64,000 nucleotides of DNA from Tridacna crocea (taxonomy: Eukaryota; Mollusca; Bivalvia; Cardiida; Cardiidae), in contig OX031058.1 in the NCBI GenBank assembly GCA_943736015.1, positions 17,137,001 to 17,201,000 of the forward strand, in the 5' to 3' direction. The translations under genes and the position numbers were made by a program. Positions 45,006-55,755 of the stretch are shown piece by piece; position 1 is the first letter of the stretch, and every line of letters starts with the position of its first letter. The notes beneath the pieces are model-generated. The model saw nothing but the letters and a program-made list of their open reading frames with translations. It did not search any database and was not told the origin of the DNA.

Positions 45006-45564
45006 TATTTATACAAAATATCCTTGAAGTTTATCCAGTTCCCCTAATAAAGATAATAAAGACAGTTTATCGAATTATCTAGACTGTATAAAACTTGAAA
45101 GGGATTGCCCTGTCGGAAAATTAGAAAATTAAAAAAAACTTGGTTATCCTAATAAATACACTACACATTTTCAAACTAACAGTAGTATCCCATTTTAAAT
45201 AGTATATATTTTCAACTTAACAGTGGTAGATAGGGATTGCCCTGTCTAGAAACTGTTTGGTATCATAAACCGTAAGAAGGGAGGGAGATTTTTCAAACTT
45301 CTTGTAGTATTTTAATACAGGTAATAGAATAACTGTTATAAAACAGTATACATTCTCAACTTAAGAGTAGTAAATAGGGATTGCCCTGTCTACTTGATTA
45401 TTGATTATTATTGATTATTGTATTATTATACCCGAGAAGCATAGTCATTTAATCAAATAAAAATAGAAATAATAGGGATTGCCATATCATTTCATTTATC
45501 TTATTTCAATAATCTTCACACCAGGACTAAGTCTCCAGTGAGTAGTGGTTAAGTCGTGAGGGAG

Positions 45565-45692
45565 GGACAAATCTTTGACAGTAAAGGTGGGATTTGTCTT
45601 TCCCTTTCTGCTCGGGTCTCAGGATTGAGTCTCTTGTGTGTGGTAGATGAATCTTAGACAGTAAAGGTGGAATTTATCTTTCCCTTTCTGCT
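45565..45692. repeat. 80-bp period direct repeat before ORF1
   Basis: ATCTT.GACAGTAAAGGTGG and TCTTTCCCTTTCTGCT recur at 45571 and 45651. Within the first unit, GGACAAATC and GATTTGTC can pair as a stem. Confidence 0.8.
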
Positions 45693-45754
45693 TCTCTAAC
45701 CGCACTATACTGACAATTGAAAAACTGGGGTTGTGATTACCTGTAAGTTGAGAA

Positions 45755-46860
45755 ATGGCTACTTCCTACAATACATCTACACCCAATACTAAAAAACGTC
45801 CTAGAATAGGTAGCAACACATCTCCAAAATGTGAAACCACAATAAACGAAAGCACTGACCACCTATCTTGTAGTGTATGCGAATTAAGGTACTGCATTCA
45901 ATGTACAAATATTTCTAAGACATTAGCTGAAGCACTCAAAGAGGATACTGCAAACAACTTCAAATGGCGTGTAACGGGTGTAAACAAAATTTCCCTTGTA
46001 TGACCAGTTTAACAAACCAACTAAAATCAATTGAGGAAAAAACTGACAGTAGAATCAGCCAAATTGAGAATAAATTACAGAACATTACTAAAAGTATCGA
46101 TCAGAAAGTAAAGTCGGGTATACAAGATTTTACCCCGACACTAGTAGATAGAATGAAGAAAGATATCAGAGTTACCTTACAGGATGATGTCAGGAAAGAA
46201 ATTAGAGAAATTGAAGACCAAAAACGTATAACTCTTAACTTGGTTATATTTCACTTACCTGAAAGTAGGCATTTTGATCCCGTACACTGTAAACAGGATG
46301 ATGAACTTAAGTTCTATGAATTGTGTAAACAAATTGGTGTTGATAAACCAGATGTTAAAACTATTTTTAGATTGGGAAACCAAATCCAGGGAAAGACAAG
46401 AGCAACTAAGGTTCTACTGAACAATAAAGCCCACCGCAAAACCATATTAGATAATGTTTCAAAAATCAAAGATTTACCTAAATCTACTGGTTTAACTAGA
46501 TGTATAATTGTGAAAGACCTAACAGTGAATCAAAGGGAATTAAATAAAGAGAAGAGGAAGAAAAAAATGAGAATTTCAAACAATGATAGTGATGATGAAT
46601 ATCAGGAAGAGACCATTTGTGACCCAACTATGGTTGAGATGGAAACATATGAAAAAGAAGACAACTCAGATAACCTAAATTTAGCAAATACCTCAATTAT
46701 AGAGTCTAACCCCCAACTATCTAAAAACAGTGAGAGTTCTCAATTATTGTTACGGGATCCAGCAAAAATCAATCAAACACTTAATTTTGATGACACTATT
46801 ATTGGTGGTTTTAACACTCAAACTGAAATCAAAAGTAATTCAAACCCTACCTCTGCATAG
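45755..46860 (+). pseudogene. LINE ORF1: PHD-type finger plus coiled coil, one frameshift
   Basis: From ATG 45755 the frame reads through CSVCELRYCIQC, a Cys-rich finger with the NFKW lead-in to a second Cys pair (CNGCK) that is present only after a one-base shift near 45968. The downstream frame runs 45964-46860 with a coiled-coil (TSLTNQLKSIEEKTDSRISQ, then QIENKLQNITKS) and a conserved segment NLVIFHLPES that is typical of RNA-binding ORF1 proteins of this clade. The C-terminus is acidic and Asn/Ser-rich. A single missing base explains the break. Confidence 0.8.
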
Positions 46861-46899
46861 GACCACAGTTTTATTTTCAAGTCTAACCATGTAAATAAT

Positions 46900-47580
46900 T
46901 TGAATGTTTTATATATTAATGCAGATACTTTATTTGGCAAAACAGATGAATTGAAAGATATTATAACAATTTATGATATTATTGCTATAACAGAGTTATT
47001 CCCAAAGTATAGCATAGATTTAGGTTATGACTCTCCAGAGTGGTGTATTCCAGGTTATAATGTATATAAGCCTCTCAAGAAAACTTTTACAGGTAGAGGT
47101 TGTATAATTTACACCAGTGAAAAACTGAAAACATTTTAGATAGAAATGTTGCCATTTCAACATGTAGAATATGTCCAAATTGGAATAATAACAAAAATAT
47201 ACTTGTGTCATGTATATATCGCAGTCCAAATGCTGTACACATTGATGTCATAACAGAACTTAAGGATATCCTGTCTACAACTAAGAGTAATGGAAGAAAA
47301 TTTGATGTGGTACTACACATGGGTGATTTTAACTTTAAAGAAATAAATTGGGTTAACGAAACTACAAACACAACAGAAAATCACTTATCATACAAGTTTT
47401 TAGAACTGACAAGAGATTGCTTTCTTTTTCAACATGTTAAATCACCCACACGATATAGAGACGGTGTGAGACCGAATACTTTAGATTTAATTATGACCAA
47501 TGAAGAAAATATGATAGATGGTGTGCACCTCTAGGTAAAAGTGATCACGAAATCTTAGAGTTTAAACTGATAACAGAATA
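46900..47580 (+). pseudogene. LINE ORF2 endonuclease domain, frameshifted
   Basis: APE-type endonuclease blocks appear in order: NVLYINADTL and IIAITELFPK (catalytic Glu), GRGCIIYTSEKL, VSCIYRSPNA, HMGDFNFKEINW (GDFN), NTLDLIMTNEE, and after another shift GKSDHEILEF (terminal SDH). The frame changes near 47139 and again near 47534. ORF1 ends 40 bases upstream. All hallmark residues I look for are present, only dispersed over three frames. Confidence 0.85.
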
Positions 47581-48200
47581 CTACATAAGCAATAGTAAAA
47601 CAAAAATTATCAAATACAATTATTTTAAAGGTAATTATACAAAAATAAACACAGATCTGGAAAAATTTAACTGGGAAGAAGAATTCAGACATGACGATGT
47701 GGAAAATGCCTGGATAAAATTTGCCGAAAAAGTATTCAAAATACTCAAAGACAACATACCAGTGTGCAATTTCAATCAGAGCAAATATCACACGCCAGGG
47801 ATGAAAGCTGATGTCCTCAAGGCAGTAAAAAAGAAAAGGACACTTTGGAAAAAATACAAATATTGTAAGAGTACAATAAATAAAGATAGGTATGAAGAAG
47901 CCAAAAGGTTATCTAGTAGAAAAGAGAGAGAAGCAAAATTAAACTATGAAAAAGAAGTAGCTGAAAATGTAAAAGAGAATCCCAAAATATTTTGGAAATT
48001 TGTGAATTCTAAAATTACTGTTACGGAAACTATACCAAGTTTGGTTGATTCTGATGGAAAATTATATATAGATGATGAAAAAAAAGGCTGAGTTACTCAG
48101 TAGCTTTTTCAAGAGTGTTTTCATTAAGGAAAATTTAGTTACCATTCCAGATTTCAATATAAAATCAAATAAAACAATTACTAACATTATTTTTATAGAG
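47555..48200 (+). pseudogene. LINE ORF2 linker between endonuclease and RT
   Basis: The frame running through 47699-48091 reads WIKFAEKVFKILKDNIPVCN, then a basic helix-rich stretch (KKKRTLWKKYKYCK) and NPKIFWKFVNSK, the usual connector before the reverse transcriptase. Near 48085, in a run of A, it shifts to KKAELLSSFFKSVF, and near 48205 returns to the previous frame. Confidence 0.8.
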
Positions 48201-49081
48201 AAGACATAAGGAAGCAACTATTATCAGTGAAAGAATGTAAAAGTGAGGGTCCTGATGAGTTCCATCCTAAATTTTTAAAAGAAACAGCATGTCTTATTTC
48301 AAAACCTCTGGAAATAATTTTTAACAAAAGTTTAAAAGAAAAGACCTTACCCGAAATTTGGAAAATTGGTAATGTTACACCAATACATGAGAAAGGAGCA
48401 AAAGAAAATGTTGCAAACTACAGACCAATAAGCTTTACTTCAATCATATGTAAAGTCATGGAAAAAATAATTGGAGACAAAATAGTATCATATATGGAAA
48501 GTAATTTATTATTTAGTAACCAACAACACGGTTTTAGGATGGGTAAATCCTGTATTACCCAGCTAATTGAGGTTATGGATGATTGGACTTCTAAACCTGA
48601 TGGAAATAACAACATTGATGTATTATATATGGATTTTCAAAAGGTTTTTGATAGTGTCCCCCATGAACATCTCCTTAAAAAGTTACATAGCTATGGTATT
48701 CAAGGGGATCTCTTAGGTTGGATAAGAAGCTTCCTAACAAACAGGAAAAAAAGAGTTGTTTTAAATGGAGCTCAGTCCTCCACTGTAAGAGTAACAAGCG
48801 GTATCCCGCAAGGAAGTGTCTTGAGACCAGTCTTATTCACTATCTTTATAAATGATTTACCAGATGTAGTTTGTAATACCACAAAGCTTTTTGCAGATGA
48901 TGCAAAAATATACTCAGTAGTAAATAATGCAATTGACCAAGAAAATCTGCAAAGCGATTTAAAAAAATTAGATAACTGGTCCAAGGAATGGTTATTGAAA
49001 TTCAACCCTGAAAAGTGTAGTCATCTACACTTAGGTAAAAATACCGGTACCAGTTATGAATTGGCAAACATTACCATATAA
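48200..49081 (+). pseudogene. LINE ORF2 reverse transcriptase domain
   Basis: The longest open part, 284 codons from 48227, has RT motifs in order: NVTPIHEKGAKENVANYRPI, GFRMGKSCITQL, VLYMDFQKVFDSVPHEHLL (motif A Asp), SGIPQGSVLRPVLFTIFIND (motif B), and LFADDAKIY (motif C, FADD). The catalytic Asp residues remain. One difference from the clade is Arg where SVLGP is usual. A shift at 49079 ends it. Confidence 0.92.
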
Positions 49082-49716
49082 AAACAAGAGCAGAGAAAGA
49101 TCTTGGAATAATTATAGATAGTAATTTAGATTTTAAAGAACATGTTGATAGTAAGGTTAAAAAGGCAAACCAAATGCTAGGCCTCATAAAAAGGAGCTTC
49201 TCCCATTTAGATAAAAATATGTTCCTAAATCTTTACAAGTATCTGGTTAGACCTCTCGTGGAATACGCTAGTCCTGCTTGGGCAACAAAATATGAAAGAG
49301 AAAAAATTAAACTTGAAAATGTATAACAAAGAGCAACAAAACTAATTCCAGAAATTAAAGATTTATCATACAGTAATCGCCTAAAAACGCTTGGACTACC
49401 AATGTTGGAATACAGAAGGAGAAGAGCCGATATTATCGAAGTTTACAAAATAAGCCAGGGGATTGATAAAATTGATAAACATAAGTTGTTTCCAAAGAAT
49501 GAGAACTTACAACACTCTACCAGGGGACAAAACCAGAGAATTTTTAAAAAGCATAGTTATACAAATGTAAGAAAGAGCTCATTTTCACAAAGAATAGTTG
49601 AAGATTGGAATAGGCTGCCAGAGGACTTAATTGTATGTAAAACTGTAAATAGTTTTAAATGTAAATTAAATGAAGTATGGAAACACCTACCAGTTAAGTT
49701 CGAAGCAGAGTGCTAA
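49081..49716 (+). pseudogene. LINE ORF2 C-terminal region
   Basis: After the shift the frame reads KTRAEKDLGIIIDSNLDFKE, then LVRPLVEYASPAWATKYERE, a TAA at 49324-49326, then QRATKLIPEIKDLSYSNRLK, LGLPMLEYRRRRADIIEVYK and EDWNRLPEDLIV, ending at TAA 49714-49716. These are the standard C-terminal blocks of CR1-like ORF2 proteins. Confidence 0.9.
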
Positions 49717-49785
49717 GGACCGGAACCATAATCGGTAAGAAATAAAATCAATGAAAATGGATCCAAGAAGCTGATGCTTAGATAG

Positions 49786-50019
49786 ATCCTACAACAGTGT
49801 AAACAGTGTAAAAGAAATTCCTACTGTCCATGTCCTAACTCGAAAAACTATCAGAAATATAGTCGCGCGCTTATGCGTGGCGGCGCGGCGACTAATGAAG
49901 AACATCAAGAAGAGGAGCTTACAGAAGATGCGCAAGCATTAAAGGAGGAGCTAGCAAAGATTGTGGTGCATCCCTCTGCAGTTGAACAGTGCGTTCGGTT
50001 GTTTGTTTTCCCATTATGA
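49786..50019 (+). other. Open segment with Cys-rich start, unrecognised
   Basis: Seventy-seven codons without a stop follow the LINE: QCKRNSYCPCPNSKNYQKYS, then RALMRGGAATNEEHQEEEL and EELAKIVVHPSAVEQC, ending TGA 50017-50019. Base composition (GCGCGCTTATGCGTGGCGGC) is much richer in GC than the surroundings. No early start codon exists. It could be the 3' exon of a host gene, a retrocopied fragment, or chance. I do not recognise the protein. Confidence 0.35.
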
Positions 50020-50154
50020 AAGCTTTCATTTTTAACCTTCAAAGTTTTATGATATCAAATGTGTTAATAGTTTGCTCAATTGAATCTAGCTATGTTTGTA
50101 GTAAGAGCCGAATCTAGCGGTCTTCAGCATGTGATTAAGATATGGTCACTTACA

Positions 50155-50240
50155 GTCAGGCAGAAGGTTGCTCCGATGTTACCTTCAGTCTGAAGGCTTG
50201 CTCCGATGCTATTTTTGTTATTTTGTCTCTGGAAACCTAC
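50155..50240 (+). repeat. Element F, left half
   Basis: CCTTCAGTCTGAAGGCTTGC, TCCGATGCTATTTTTGTTAT and TTTGTCTCTGGA match the left arm of the palindrome at 56813-56950. Confidence 0.7.
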
Positions 50241-50523
50241 ATATCAGCCCTTCTTTAAAGATATCTGGAAGTAACATGATTTTACTGGCAACTTTTCAAA
50301 GCAGGTCTATGCAACAAAATTTCAAATTACGCTTAAATAAAATGGGCATGGATTGTTAGTAGTACAGATAATGTTATACATATAACCATTCCTTGATCTA
50401 TGTTTGTGAGTTGCAAATACTGTCAACACATTTTATTATTTAGAATATTAGCTACAGGTTCAAGAAAAGTGAAAATGTAAACACTGATTTACTTTTTTAA
50501 ACAGGAATACAAATTTACTTTGT

Positions 50524-50753
50524 TTTAACCCTTTACCAAACAATCCCTGGTTTTTATGTGCCTGAAATAGAAGCCTTTTGAAAACATTGTGGGAAAAGGA
50601 GAAAATGCTGGTAACCACCATTTTCTTCTTTTCCCACAATGTTTTCTACCCATCACAAAACAATGTCAATTTTTCAATCACTTTTATTTTGTTGTCTGCA
50701 AATGCTTTCAATTTGGACCAGCCAAAAAATATTGTCGTTTTGTAAAGGATTAA
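50524..50753 (+). mobile_element. MITE-A copy, complete
   Basis: TTAA at 50524-50527 and 50750-50753. Hairpin about 50580-50650 with one mismatch at its tip (GGTAACCACCATT). Confidence 0.93.
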
Positions 50754-50795
50754 TAATGATTTTTAAGCAATCACACACAGAGAACTTAATATTTT

Positions 50796-51370
50796 TAGCT
50801 CCACTGGCCGAAGGCCAGCCAGCTTTTGTCATGGCATTGTGTCCGTCGTTTTAACCCATTACCACACAGTCCCTATTTTTGACGTCCCTGACAAAGAAGA
50901 CTTTCGAAAACATAGTGGGTAAGGGAGAAAATGCTGGTAACCAGCATTTTCCCTTTTTCCCCACAATTTTATCTACCCTTCACAAAACTTTCAAATTTTC
51001 AGCCACTTTTATTTTTTCATCTGCAAATGCTTTCCAATTGGACAACCCTAAAATGTTGTCATTTGATAATGAGTTAACTATAACCAGAAGACAAAATTTT
51101 TATAACTGGTCATAATTGAAAGATGTTGCAGACAACATGATAAATCTTCAAATTAGTAAAACTTGTATCAAAAAGGGTAGAAATTATTGTGTAAAAACTA
51201 AGAAAATGCAGGTTACTATTATTTTCTTCTTTTCTCACATTGTTTTTCATAGCTTTTTTTCTTTAGTGACCTAAAATGCAGGAATGAATGGTAATTGTTA
51301 AAAACTTCTCTTCACCGTTACAGAAAAATCAGGCCTGTGGAGCGATACAGGCCCTCAAGCGCCTCTAGTT
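50796..51370 (+). mobile_element. Element E, short copy
   Basis: It opens AGCTCCACTGGCCGAAGGCC and closes CAAGCGCCTCTAGTT. It contains a recent MITE-A (50851-51077), an old A-like relic (51078-51300, CAGACAACATGATAAATC), then the E tail. Compared with the 52779 copy, about 0.5 kb of the interior is missing. Confidence 0.8.
50851..51077 (+). mobile_element. MITE-A copy inside element E
   Basis: TTAA at 50851-50854 and 51074-51077, inserted after GTGTCCGTCGT of element E. Hairpin about 50905-50975. Confidence 0.92.
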
Positions 51371-51463
51371 GTTAAATACATGTATATATATGCACAGAAC
51401 TGCATTGTGAAATAAAATGAGGTTTATTTTATGAATTTCTGTCTTTCTATATTGTCATTCCTT

Positions 51464-51791
51464 TTAACCTTACCACATAATCCTGAGTTTTAATAATCCT
51501 GAATAGAGAAGGCTTTTGAAAACACTGTAGACTTTCTAAAATATTGTAGGAAAAGAAGAAAATGTTTTATCATTCAATAACGACTTACAGCACCCTTGAG
51601 GAAGAAGCCTTCTGAAAGCACTGTAGGAAAAGGATAAAATACTGATAACCAGCATTTTCACCTTTTTTAAGTTTTTTCCCACAGTGTGTTCTTTCCTATC
51701 AGGATCAGGTTTCATTATTTGTGTCACATGTATATAAATTGTTGTCTGCAAATACTTTCAATTTGGACCAGGTTGTTTGATAAAGAGTTAA
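51464..51791 (+). mobile_element. MITE-A partial dimer
   Basis: TTAACCTTACCACATAATCC at 51464; hairpin left arms occur twice (AAAGAAGAAAATG at 51552, AAAGGATAAAATACTG at 51630). The single right end GATAAAGAGTTAA closes at 51791. Fragments of further arms continue to about 51910. Confidence 0.8.
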
Positions 51792-51919
51792 AACATTGAA
51801 GGTTTTTAAAAACATTGTAGGAAAAGAAGAAAATGCAGGTGACCAGAAGAGAAGCCTTCTGAGAAAGAGACGACTTTTAACAACATTGTGGGAAAAGATG
51901 AAAATGCCTGTACACATAG

Positions 51920-52185
51920 CTAAACCAGTAACAACATTTCAGGGAGCATGTTGCTGGTACAAAATTCCAGCTTGCCAATTTCTTCTCAGAGAATTTATGA
52001 TAGTCATTGCAAAAGGATTCATTCCTATCTTGCTTCTGAATAACCTGTGTATGATGGCCTAGATGATTATGTCGGAAAGCAGCCAATGACCTAGGAACAC
52101 CATAGTGAGAGGTGCTGGAAAAAAAAAAAAGCTGGGAGAGCATGTATAAGTGAAGTGGTTGCAGCTGTGATATCATTGACAGTAT
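51920..52185 (+). mobile_element. SINE-like element, body and tail
   Basis: GTCATTGCAAAAGGATTC, ATTATGTCGGAAAGCAGCC, GAGAGCATGTATAAGTGAAG and GGTTGCAGCTGTGATATC align to the minus-strand body at 63470-63690. No tRNA-like head is evident at the left, where A fragments adjoin. Confidence 0.65.
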
Positions 52186-52194
52186 TTTATTGTA

Positions 52195-52423
52195 TTAACC
52201 CTTTACCCCATAAGGCATTTCTATGGTATCTCTAATTGACCCTAAATAACAGCAATGATGACGCCCTTTCTTATGTGTATATGACACCTTTTGATAGTGT
52301 AGAAAACATTGTGGCAAAAGGTGAAATTGCTCGTCACAAGCAATTTCACCTTTTCCCACAATGTTGTCCAAAGTCTCCTTCAAGCAATGCATAGAAATGA
52401 GTATCTATGTAGTAAAGGTATAC
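52195..52423 (-). mobile_element. MITE-B copy
   Basis: TTAACCCTTTACCCCATAAG at the left; right end ATGTAGTAAAGGTATA has lost its TTAA. Hairpin arms GGTGAAATTGCTCG and AAGCAATTTCACC, plus TGTGGCAAAA, are conserved. Confidence 0.9.
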
Positions 52424-52439
52424 ATGTAACACAGCTCTT

Positions 52440-52780
52440 AGGCTGTTAACCCTTTACTCCATAGATACTCATTTCTACACATTACTCGTAATGAGCAATT
52501 TCACCTTTTGCCACAATGTTTTCTACACTATCAAAAGGTGTCATATACAAATAAAAAACAGCTTCGTCCTTGCTGTTATTTTGGGTTAATTAGAGATACC
52601 ATAGAAATGCCTTATGGGGTAAAGGGTTAAGTGCAACTCAAGGACCTTTTACAGACAGTGTTGATCAAGATCAGATTGCACAGAACATATAGTCTGATCT
52701 TTGATCTACACTGTCCAATAAGGGGATGTCTAATCCTGAAAAAAATACCTTTGAAATAGCCAAATTTTGGTTTTTAAATC
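52440..52780 (+). mobile_element. MITE-D copy interrupted by MITE-B
   Basis: D starts CTTAGGCTG before 52446 and resumes with GTGCAACTCAAGGACC at 52631. The core is 52650-52720. The interruption is exactly at a TTAA in the D end. Confidence 0.88.
52446..52630 (+). mobile_element. MITE-B copy with internal deletion, nested in D
   Basis: TTAA at 52446-52449 and 52627-52630 border it. About 43 bases between the left end and the hairpin's right arm are missing relative to 33645, removing the left hairpin arm (ACTCGTAATGAGCAATTTC). Confidence 0.92.
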
Positions 52781-53940
52781 CACTGGCCGAAGGCCAGTGA
52801 GCTATTGTCATGGCGTGTCCGTTGTGTGTCCGTCCGTCCGTTCGTCCGTGCGTGTGTCCGTAAACTTTTTCTTTAAAAAAATTCCTCTCAGAAACTACTG
52901 ACTGGATTTTTACCAAATTTCACAGGAATGTTCCTTAGGTGGTCCTGTTTCAATTTTTTTCAAATAATTGTGTTCCATGAAGAATTCTGGTAGCCATGGC
53001 AACCAAAGTAAAAAACCTTTAAAAATCTTCTCCTCCCTAACCGCTACTTGGATAGCATTATTATTTTGCAGGAATGTTCCTTAGGTAGAAGTTTATAGAA
53101 TTCCTTAAAAAAAAAATGATCTGTCAAAAAACATGGCTTTTACGGGAGACTCATTTTCCTTTTATGGTATAAAATAAAATCTTTGAAAAATTTCTTTTCT
53201 CAAACTGTTCATTGGATTTCATTGCTGTTTTTACTGTGGGAAAAGGTGAAATTACTCATAATCAACCAAAGACGGGAAGTCTTCGGAAAACACTGTTGGA
53301 AAAGGAGAAAATGCTGGTAATCAGCATTTTCTCCTTTTCCCTCAGTGTTTTCTACTCTATCAAAGAGAGAAATCATCATTTCATCAATGTTTAATTTGTT
53401 GTTTGCAAATGCTTTCAATTTGGTCACATCCCAAATTTTGATGTGTGGTAAAGGGTTGTTTTACATAATCCATAATCCTCTTCATATAAAACAAGAGAAC
53501 CTCTGCACTTTTTTTATTCTGGTAAAGGTTTGTTGACCTACTGGCGACTAAGTGCAAAGTGAACAGAAGGGGTGATAATCCTGGTGACCTAGTTTTCTAT
53601 ATTTAGATGTTTCCCCACCCAAAATGGTTTGTGACAAGGCCCTCTTTAACTATAACCAGATGACAAAATTTTGTAACTGCTCATAATTGAAAGATGTTGC
53701 AGACAACATAATATAGCTTCAGATTAGTAAAACTTGTATCAAAAAGGGTAGAAATTATTGTGGAAAACTAAGAACATGCTGGTTACTATTACTTTCTTCT
53801 TTTCTCACATTGTTTTTCATAGCTTTTTTTCTTTAGTGACCTAAAATGCAGGACTGAATGGTAATTGTTTAAAACTTCTCTTCAATGTAACAGAAAAATC
53901 AGGCCTGTGGAGCGATACAGGCGCTCAAGCGCCTCTAGTT
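52779..53940 (+). mobile_element. Element E, long copy
   Basis: Starts TCCACTGGCCGAAGGCCAGT, then GTCCGTCCGTCCGTTCGTCC (a short CCGT run), then repeated blocks with CAGGAATGTTCCTTAGGT, a MITE-A, an AACCAGATGACAAAATT relic, and the tail GGAGCGATACAGGCGCTCAA to CTCTAGTT. No coding frame. Elements with this start and tail are, from memory, widespread in bivalves. Confidence 0.85.
53260..53456 (+). mobile_element. MITE-A inside element E
   Basis: Hairpin at 53288-53353 (GCTGGTAATCAGC), right end GTGTGGTAAAGGGTTG. The same insertion is present in the 56961 copy, so it predates their duplication. Confidence 0.85.
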
Positions 53941-53989
53941 ACTATCAGTTTGAAGGTTTTATCTCAGTTACAAAGTAGGATAAGGGTTA

Positions 53990-54239
53990 AATTCTTAACC
54001 AACAAATCTACCAAACTATAAATTTAAAGTTTTGTAGTCTTTGGTTTTAAATAGCATCTGCAGATGGGATCTTCTGTTTGATCAAAAGTTTCTCAAAAGA
54101 AGTACTTTGCGAAGGATATGAAATCGTTGTGGCAGAAGGAAAATCGCTCGTAACCAGCAGTTTTCCTCAAGATTCCAAACATGTTTTCCAAAAGTCTAAG
54201 TAGTGTCCCTAAATATCCGGACTGTCATGTGAAGGGTTA
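53990..54239 (-). repeat. MITE-A/B relative, decayed
   Basis: ATCTGCAGATGGGATC, TTGTGGCAGAAGGAAAATCG with CTCGTAACCAGCAGTTTTCC, and end GTGAAGGGTTAA show a third hairpin version. Confidence 0.6.
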
Positions 54240-55084
54240 AATTGCATGAGAATTATTCTATAAAAAATGTATAAGAAATATAATCATATACAAGCATACT
54301 ATTGATTTAAAGCTACGACGTAAACTACATAATCATGTGTAAATATGATTTTCCTTGATTCACATGACGAAAAAAATGGATAAATAGTCATTTTTCTCAA
54401 TTAGATACAGTTTATTTACGATATTGAATTATATCCTTTACCAATCGACCGAATAAATGAAGCCTATAGATCCATAATGCAAAACTATCGCAGTTGGGAT
54501 TTTTAAAAAAAAAATGTGGTCTAGGGGAGAAAACTCGTACTGCGTAAGAGTAAGAGAAAACCAAGAGTAATCTCCCTTATAATGATTCCCCCCCCTTTTC
54601 ATCATTTCTCCTAGACGCTTGACGGATCAAAGTACTAAACACAACACTGGGGGAAAGGTGACATGCATGTATCGGTTTTAATCTGTTTTTAATGAAGATT
54701 TCAATTAATTTTAACAAGAGACTTTCATTGATTTCGACTTCGATACAATAACGCTAGAATCTAATTTTTAAGAAAGAACATTTCCTGCTTTATTTCTTGA
54801 AATTCGATTGGAATCGTCGAGAAAGTTTTAAATCCTGGAAAATCGCCATAAATTTGCAAAGTTATGAGATTTGCGGACGGCATTCAGTATCATACTCCAT
54901 AGAATGTATGATCTGATTCTCTGTTTACATGGTCCGCTTGTTTTGTTGAACCTATGTAGTGTTAAAATCTCTACAAGATACATTTAATGGACTTTAGAGT
55001 CTATATAGTGAAACCGTCGAAAGAGGTCCAAATGTAGGCGCGAAAAAACTTCAAAGCGCCATATACAATAATAGTTGTCTTTGC
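54240..55084. other. AT-rich sequence, no feature recognised
   Basis: No repeat or frame of note; a C run (54589-54597) is present. Confidence 0.4.
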
Positions 55085-55255
55085 AATCAGTGTATATATT
55101 AAGATCAAACTGCACAGAACGTTCAGTCTGGTCTTGATCTACACTGTCCGCTTTGCTTAGACATTCTTCACAAAAGCAACCTTGATAATGTAACTGTTAG
55201 GGAGAAGATTCTAGACTGAACATTTCTGTTGGGTTTATTTGACGACCTAGATAGT
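55085..55255. repeat. MITE-D copy
   Basis: Core AAGATCAAACTGCACAG / GTTCAGTCTGGTCTTGATC closes with TACACTGTCCGC; right flank CAACCTTGATAATG and ATTTCTGTTGGGTTTATTTG are D side arm. 55256-55750 has nothing recognised. Confidence 0.75.
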
Positions 55256-55755
55256 TGTCAGTATAGGGGACAGCTTTAGGGCTCAATTTTGAATCTACCT
55301 CATATATTTCTACAAACCAGAAGTTTTGTTTTGAACTAGTTTATAAGATAACGTTTCAATATTAAGCGGTATCTGTCGACATTGTCCGTAAATGAAAACA
55401 TATTTTTGTTGGTAAGTGTGCGTTTATTTATCATTGTGATATCATATACTCTCTAATTTGATTTATTAATGTCTGTTACCTCAGAGATATGTTACCAAAT
55501 GATGCATTGTTATTCTAGTGAAATCTTACCTGAATTCCGAATTCAAATATTGGCGTTATAAATTGTCATGAAATAAAAGGGAGACTACCTACCTCCTGTT
55601 TTGACAAATACTATGTCTTACTGAATTATTTTCTTTCGGGTGCCATGTCGTTTTTAGAATAATTAAAATTAACAATTTTACCATACGAACTGATTCAAAG
55701 TCGTTACAGCTATATGAAAAATTATCGCTTGTCAAACCGATCGTCTCTACAGACG

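Larger units (their letters stand above)
43774..45490 (+). promoter_or_regulatory. Series of nine small hairpins (AGGG-ATTG-CCCT)
   Basis: Motif positions are about 43778, 43858, 44024, 44190, 44338, 45099, 45230, 45373 and 45472. The best, TAGATAGGG-ATTG-CCCTGTCTA at 45227, forms a nine-pair stem with a G-T wobble and a four-base loop. The 43778 copy has AAGG/CCTT, a paired change that keeps the stem. Flanks differ and spacing is irregular, unlike a simple tandem repeat. A role as an RNA signal in the element leader is inference. Confidence 0.6.
42400..49785 (+). mobile_element. Degenerate CR1-like LINE region
   Basis: In order: a leader with a GCCGCCATGTTG motif (42641), a broken SGNH-like frame, a hairpin-rich leader, ORF1 with PHD finger and coiled coil, ORF2 with endonuclease and reverse transcriptase. 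PHD and esterase domains are both known from ORF1 proteins of the CR1 clade, and the reverse transcriptase is of that type. The outer limits are estimates: I find no target duplication or microsatellite tail, and the leader could belong to an adjoining element. Confidence 0.8.

Noticed and set aside
46900..49716. Active LINE ORF2
   Set aside because: Frame changes near 47139, 47534, 48085, 48205 and 49079 and a TAA at 49324 break the protein, although catalytic motifs survive in pieces.
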